Below are positions 7,155-11,223 of a DNA stretch of 11,223 bases, piece by piece. The stretch spans positions 1-11,223 of the forward strand of contig SKPU01000060.1 of assembly GCA_007119335.1 (NCBI GenBank), in the 5' to 3' direction. A model generated the notes under the pieces. It ran no database searches, was not told the DNA's origin, and saw nothing but the letters and a program-made list of their open reading frames with translations. This stretch comes from Syntrophomonadaceae bacterium. GTDB taxonomy: Bacteria; Bacillota; Dethiobacteria; DTU022. Position 1 is the stretch's first letter, and each line of letters opens with the position of its first letter. A program made the position numbers and the translations under genes.

Positions 7155-9796
7155 TGGCCAGTCAATATGTCTATCCTTTTGAGCAAGGTGATCGGTCGAT
7201 GAAAAGTCTGCTTGGCGGTAAGGGTGCTAATCTGGCTGAGATGGCCAGCATTGGTCTGCCTGTTCCTCCTGGATTTACTATCACAACCGAAGCGTGTAAC
7301 CTATATTTCAAAGAGGGCGAAAGCCTTCGGCCGGAGCTAAAAAACGAGATTATGGAGAATCTGAAATTATTGGAACAGCGGACAGGGCGCTGTTTTGGTG
7401 GTGAAAGTCCGCTTCTTTTATCGGTTCGTTCCGGCTCAGTGGTTTCAATGCCTGGAATGATGGATACTATTTTAAATTTGGGTTTAAACCCAACTACAGT
7501 TAATCATCTGGCCAATGAAGCAGGGGATCGACATTTTGCTCTTGATTGCTATCGCCGCTTTTTGCAGATGTTTGGGAATGTTGTCTTAAATATCGGAAAT
7601 CATCATTTTGAAAATATTTTAACTGAAATGAGACATAAGAAGCAGGTTGACACCGATTCTGAACTGGATGAAAATGCCCTGGAGCAGATTATTGAAGATT
7701 TTTTGGAACTGGTACGCAGAGAAACAGGTCAGGAATTTCCGCTTGATGTAAGAAAACAACTTTTCTTAGCCGTAGAAGCGGTTTTTAAATCCTGGAATAC
7801 CGATCGAGCCGTTTTTTATCGCCGGACAAACCGTATACCAGATGATTTGGGCACTGCGGTCAATATTCAGGCTATGGTTTTTGGTTATTTTTGAGAAGAC
7901 AGTGGAACCGGGGTGGCATTTACCCGCAATCCCTCGGACGGCGAACCAAAGATTTACGGCGAATATTTGCTTAATGCCCAGGGTGAAGATGTTGTAGCCG
8001 GAATTCGCACTCCCCACTCATTAGATAAATTAAAGCAAGATATGCCTGAAGCATATCAGCAATTTATTGACACCTGCCGGACTCTTGAGAAACATTACAT
8101 GGATATGCAGGACATTGAATTTACCATTGAAAAGAACAAATTGTACATGCTTCAGACCCGCAACGGAAAAAGAACAGCTTCTGCTGCTATGCGTATAGCA
8201 GTAGACATGGTTCATGAAGAGGTAATCAGTAAAACTCAGGCCCTGCAAAGAGTTGAGCCTGCACAGCTTGAACAGTTAATGCACTGGCGTATCGATCCTG
8301 CCGCTAAGATGAACTATATTGCCCGCGGTCTTCCTGCTTCTCCGGGAGCTGCTTCCGGTAAAGTTGTTTTCGATGCTGATAAAGCCCAGGAAATGGCCCA
8401 AAAAGGAGAAAAAGTGCTCCTGGTTCGTCCCGAAACCACACCTGACGATATTCACGGGATTGTTGCCGCTGAGGGAATTTTGACCAGTCGGGGAGGGATG
8501 ACCAGCCATGCTGCCGTGGTAGCCCGGGGAATGGGCAAACCTTGTGTTTGCGGTTGTGATGATCTGAGAATCGATCTTGGTAGAGGCTTCTTTTATGTGG
8601 ATGAAAAAAAGTATCCTGAAGGAGAAATACTTTCGATTGACGGGACTACCGGTCAGGTTATTTTGGGTGAAGCTCCCCTGATTGAACCACAGTTTACCGA
8701 TCAATTTTACGAACTGCTCGGCTGGGCAGACGATATTCGCCGCCTAAAGGTTCGTGCCAATGCTGATACTCCTGGTGATGCCCGCCGGGCAGTTGAGCTT
8801 GGAGCCCAGGGTATCGGTCTGTGCCGCACGGAGCATATGTTTATGGCTGCTGAACGGATTCCGGTTGTCCAGGAGATGATTCTTTCAGCAGACTTAGAAA
8901 AAAGGGAAGCGGCATTAGAAAAACTGCTGCCGATGCAGCAAGAGGATTTTAAAGGAATTTTGAAAGAAATGTCCGGTTTTCCGGTTACGATCCGCCTCCT
9001 CGATCCTCCACTACATGAATTCTTGCCTGATCGAGAAGAACTACTTCTTGAGGTGGACCGTCTGCAAAGAGAAGGCGGTGATTCCGATCTGCTGCAAGAA
9101 AAAGAAACCATTCTTCAGAAAGTTCAGTCTCTATCGGAGTACAACCCGATGCTGGGGCACCGCGGTTGCCGACTGGGCCTGGTCTATCCGGAGATCTACC
9201 GTATGCAGGTCAGAGCAATATTTTTGGCTGCTTTTGAACTGTTAGATGAAGGGATTGCTCCGGAACAACTGCAGCCTGAAGTGATGATTCCTTTGGTAGG
9301 GCATCGTGAAGAAATGGACAGGATGAAAAAGTTAGTGGAAGAAACAATAGAAGAATTATTTAAAGAAAATAACCGGGAGCTGCCCTACCTGGTTGGAACA
9401 ATGATTGAACTACCCAGGGCCTGCCTGGTTGCGGACCAGTTGGCTCAGTCAGCATCATTTTTCTCGTTCGGGACTAATGATTTAACTCAGACTACGCTTG
9501 GTTATAGCCGGGACGATTCAGAAGGCAAATTTCTACCATTTTATATACAGCAAAAAGTGCTAAAAACTAATCCCTTTGCTGAAATTGATCTCGAAGGCGT
9601 GGGCCGACTGGTCGAGATTGCTATTGAAAAAGGGCGAAGCACCAGGCCGGAATTGAAGATAGGCATCTGCGGTGAACATGGCGGTGATCCTGTTTCTATC
9701 AATTTTTTTAATGAGGCAGGGCTTGATTATGTGAGTTGTTCGCCTTACAGGGTGCCCATCGCCCGCCTGTCAGCGGCGAGAGCGGTCCTTCTTTAG
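7154..9796 (+). pseudogene. ppdK: Pyruvate, phosphate dikinase, interrupted by one in-frame TGA
   Basis: PPDK interconverts pyruvate, ATP and phosphate with PEP, AMP and pyrophosphate, a central glycolytic or gluconeogenic step in many anaerobes. The frame spans 880 codons before TAG, normal PPDK length, but codon 247 (7892-7894) is TGA. The halves (7154-7891 and 7895-9796) are in the same frame. The ATP-grasp domain has GGKGANL at 21-27 and SVRSGSVVSMPGMMDT at 90-105. The swivelling domain has GGMTSHAAVVARG with catalytic His452 and the regulatory threonine two residues before it. The PEP/pyruvate domain has GLCRTEHMF near 555, RLLDPPLHEFLP and GICGEHGG with catalytic Cys839. The stop lies in the ATP-grasp glycine-rich segment, at a normally conserved glycine (expected GNMGEDSGTG, read GYF-stop-EDSGTG). 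As written, only 246 residues would be made, with a possible restart at GTG 7913, which lacks a good binding site. Conservation elsewhere argues for a very recent mutation or a base-call error. Confidence 0.93.
7892..7894 (+). other. In-frame TGA at codon 247 of ppdK
   Basis: The local codons read GGT TAT TTT TGA GAA GAC AGT GGA. PPDK proteins normally have glycine at the TGA position, so a single T in place of G (TGA for GGA) explains the stop. The T ends a run of five T residues, a place where base calls can err. No frameshift is needed, because the reading frame continues unchanged. Confidence 0.95.
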
Positions 9797-9800
9797 AAAA

Positions 9801-9850
9801 ATAAACAGGATGTATAAATATATTTAAATCGCCAGTTGATATAAACAGGA
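9801..9850. repeat. 10-base direct repeat ATAAACAGGA, two copies
   Basis: ATAAACAGGA occurs exactly at 9801-9810 and 9841-9850, with starts 40 bases apart, about four helical turns. The second copy lies in the spacer of the predicted promoter. An AT palindrome (AAATATATTT, 9816-9825) lies between the copies. The repeat could be a regulator site or chance. Confidence 0.6.
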
Positions 9851-9869
9851 GATTATATTTTAATGGCGA
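9829..9869. repeat. Inverted repeat TCGCCA/TGGCGA bracketing the promoter
   Basis: TCGCCA (9829-9834) and TGGCGA (9864-9869) are perfect inverted copies 29 bases apart. The left arm sits just before the -35 box and the right arm begins at the last base of the -10 box. This is operator-like geometry, but a 6-base arm can arise by chance. Confidence 0.45.
9836..9864 (+). promoter_or_regulatory. Sigma-70-type promoter for the GltD-like oxidoreductase
   Basis: TTGATA (9836-9841), 17 bases, then TTTAAT (9859-9864): each hexamer matches 5 of 6 consensus positions. The predicted start near 9871 leaves a short leader before the ribosome binding site AAGGAGTGAT (9894-9903). No convincing intrinsic terminator separates it from ppdK, so read-through is also possible. 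Confidence 0.6.
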
Positions 9870-9906
9870 ACTTTATATTAGTTAAATAGTCGCAAGGAGT
9901 GATCTA

Positions 9907-11223
9907 ATGACTCAGCATAGTAACCAAGAGATAAGTTTGGAAAATATCTATCCGCCCTGTCAATCGGCTTGTCCGCTGCATCAGGGTGTCCGTGATTATT
10001 TGCTGGCTATTGCCACCGGTGATTTTGACCGGTCGTTGCAGGTAATCAAAGAAACTAATCCCTTACCTTTTGTATGTGGTACCATTTGCGCTCACCATTG
10101 TGAAGATGAATGCCGCCGTAATGATGTTGATAATCCCCCATCTATTCGCGGACTTAAGCGTTTTGCCCTCGAATATGGCAGCGCTAAGGTAAATCCTCCT
10201 ACTCCTGATGATCCGAAAGTCAGCGGCAAGGTGGCTGTTATTGGTGCTGGCCCGGCAGGGCTTACTGCTGCTTACGATTTGGCCAGGATGGGTGCAGATG
10301 TAACCGTTTTTGACCGTGATGAAATGGCCGGAGGCGCTGTTCGTCATTATATCCCCCTTTACCGTTTACCGGATGAAGCTATTGATCAAGATATTGATGA
10401 AATTGCTGAACAGGGGGTTAAGTTTAAATACGGGGTTGAATTGGGTAAGGATATTACAATTGAACAACTAGAAAAAGAAGGCTACCAGTCTATTTTGCTT
10501 GCCATGGGTTTGCCGGTTAGCAGGGGTCTAAATATTCCCGGATCAGAGGGTGAAGGCATTATTTATGCGCTGCCCTTTTTACAGGATGTTAAGCGCAAAG
10601 ATTTTAAATTTGAAGGAAGTCCAGAAGTGATTGTTATTGGCGGAGGAAACGTTGCGATGGATGTTGCCCGGTCCGCCCTGCGGGCAGGGGCAGGGAAAGT
10701 TAAACTGGCCTGCCTTGAATGTGATGAAGAAATGCCCGCATTCAGCTGGGAAATCGAAGAAGCCCATGAAGAGGGAGTTGAATTTAATACTTCCTGGGGA
10801 CCGGATGAAATAATTAGAGAAAATGGCAAGATAAAAGGCCTCCAATTAGTTGAATGCTCATGTGTTTTCGATGACCAGGGAAGATTTAATCCCGAATTTA
10901 ATAAGGATAATAAGCATATGATTGAAGGCGATATTATTATTTTTTCGATCGGCCAGGGCGGAGATCCTGAACCGGTGCGCGGGGAAATAGAACTTGATGA
11001 TAAAGGTCGGCCAATTTCTAATTCCCGAACGATGCAAACCAGCCGGCCCGGTGTTTTCGGTTGCGGTGAAATGTTCACCGGTCCCGGGACGGCAGTTCAG
11101 TCAATGGGTAATGGCCGGGTAGCAGCAAAAGCGATTGCAAACTACTTAGACGGCATACCATTTGACAGTGCAGCTCTTGAAGAGGTGCCGGAATTAGATA
11201 AACTTGATGAAAATGTTGTTAAA
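9907..11223 (+). CDS. GltD-like FAD/NAD(P)-dependent iron-sulfur oxidoreductase (3' end missing)
   Basis: The frame is open to the right edge; 439 residues are visible. It belongs to the family of the glutamate synthase small subunit and related NAD(P)H-dependent flavoproteins. An N-terminal Fer4_20/DPYD-type cluster domain has Cys18-x3-Cys22-Pro and Cys57-x3-Cys61-x3-Cys65-x3-Cys69, followed by RR. An FAD-binding GAGPAG is at 113-118, a second dinucleotide motif GGGNVAMDVAR starts at 245, and the closing flavin segment GVFGCGEMFTGPGTAVQSMGNG surrounds 385. It passes electrons between NAD(P)H, FAD and iron-sulfur clusters; the final acceptor is unknown. AAGGAGTGAT at 9894-9903 fixes the ATG. 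The partner may not be glutamate synthase, since no gltB-like gene is visible and the N-terminus has six rather than about eight cluster cysteines. The acidic tail (VPELDKLDENVVK) suggests that a C-terminal extension may follow. The family call is firm; the role is open. Confidence 0.87.
   Translation, partial: MTQHSNQEISLENIYPPCQSACPLHQGVRDYLLAIATGDFDRSLQVIKETNPLPFVCGTICAHHCEDECRRNDVDNPPSIRGLKRFALEYGSAKVNPPTPDDPKVSGKVAVIGAGPAGLTAAYDLARMGADVTVFDRDEMAGGAVRHYIPLYRLPDEAIDQDIDEIAEQGVKFKYGVELGKDITIEQLEKEGYQSILLAMGLPVSRGLNIPGSEGEGIIYALPFLQDVKRKDFKFEGSPEVIVIGGGNVAMDVARSALRAGAGKVKLACLECDEEMPAFSWEIEEAHEEGVEFNTSWGPDEIIRENGKIKGLQLVECSCVFDDQGRFNPEFNKDNKHMIEGDIIIFSIGQGGDPEPVRGEIELDDKGRPISNSRTMQTSRPGVFGCGEMFTGPGTAVQSMGNGRVAAKAIANYLDGIPFDSAALEEVPELDKLDENVVK

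Noticed and set aside
7909..7926. A small hairpin (GGGT/ACCC, with loop starting GG) about 20 bases after the ppdK TGA, resembling a loose bacterial SECIS element for selenocysteine.
   Set aside because: The stem is only 4 bp, and PPDK has glycine, not cysteine or selenocysteine, at this position. The hairpin bases also encode the conserved GTGVAFTRN segment, so they are explained by coding constraint.
8707..9111. Long minus-strand open frames opposite ppdK, and similar ones opposite era, glyS and the oxidoreductase gene.
   Set aside because: They lie wholly inside well-supported plus-strand genes, show no recognisable motifs and are low-complexity serine- or phenylalanine-rich mirrors of the coding strand.
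7154..9796. Reassignment of TGA to an amino acid (glycine or tryptophan) in this organism.
   Set aside because: TGA ends the flavodoxin, glyQ and ppsR genes at the expected family lengths, and no other gene in the window has an internal TGA.

Overview
The window is an 11.2 kb stretch of bacterial chromosome, almost entirely plus-strand coding. It most likely comes from an anaerobic member of the Bacillota (clostridial sense). The evidence is the gene order cdd-era-recO-glyQ-glyS-ppsR-ppdK, strong AGGAGG-type ribosome binding sites, several TTG starts, and a glycyl T-box leader before glyQS. TGA, TAA and TAG all serve as normal stops. I cannot name a genus. No transposon, phage, tRNA, rRNA or CRISPR array is visible.

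Region 1 (2-2918) is a tightly spaced run of four genes. It opens with the 3' part of a gene that joins a cytidine deaminase in frame to a TrmO/TsaA-like tRNA methyltransferase domain. The ribosome-assembly GTPase Era, the recombination mediator RecO and a small flavodoxin-like protein follow.

Region 2 (2915-6184) is the glycyl-tRNA synthetase operon. A consensus-like promoter overlaps the flavodoxin stop codon. It drives a leader with the T-box sequence, a candidate GGC specifier, a UGGA tRNA-acceptor-binding bulge and an intrinsic terminator. glyQ and glyS follow and overlap by 4 bases.

Region 3 (6185-9796) has a 145-base non-coding stretch with nested inverted repeats, then ppsR, the regulator of pyruvate, phosphate dikinase (PPDK). 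The ppdK gene overlaps it by 1 base. ppdK is full length and keeps its catalytic residues, but a single in-frame TGA at codon 247 replaces a conserved glycine. It is a fresh pseudogene, a sequencing error or, less likely, a recoded gene. This is the most striking observation in the window.

Region 4 (9797-11223) has a 110-base intergenic stretch with a good sigma-70-type promoter, a 10-base direct repeat and an inverted repeat around the promoter. It leads into a GltD-like iron-sulfur flavoprotein oxidoreductase that runs off the right edge.

The genes join translation and RNA maintenance (TrmO domain, Era, GlyQS), DNA repair (RecO), nucleotide salvage (cytidine deaminase) and anaerobic central metabolism (PPDK with its regulator, and redox flavoproteins). 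I see no clear evidence of a wholly new system. The less ordinary items are the deaminase-TrmO fusion and the interrupted ppdK.
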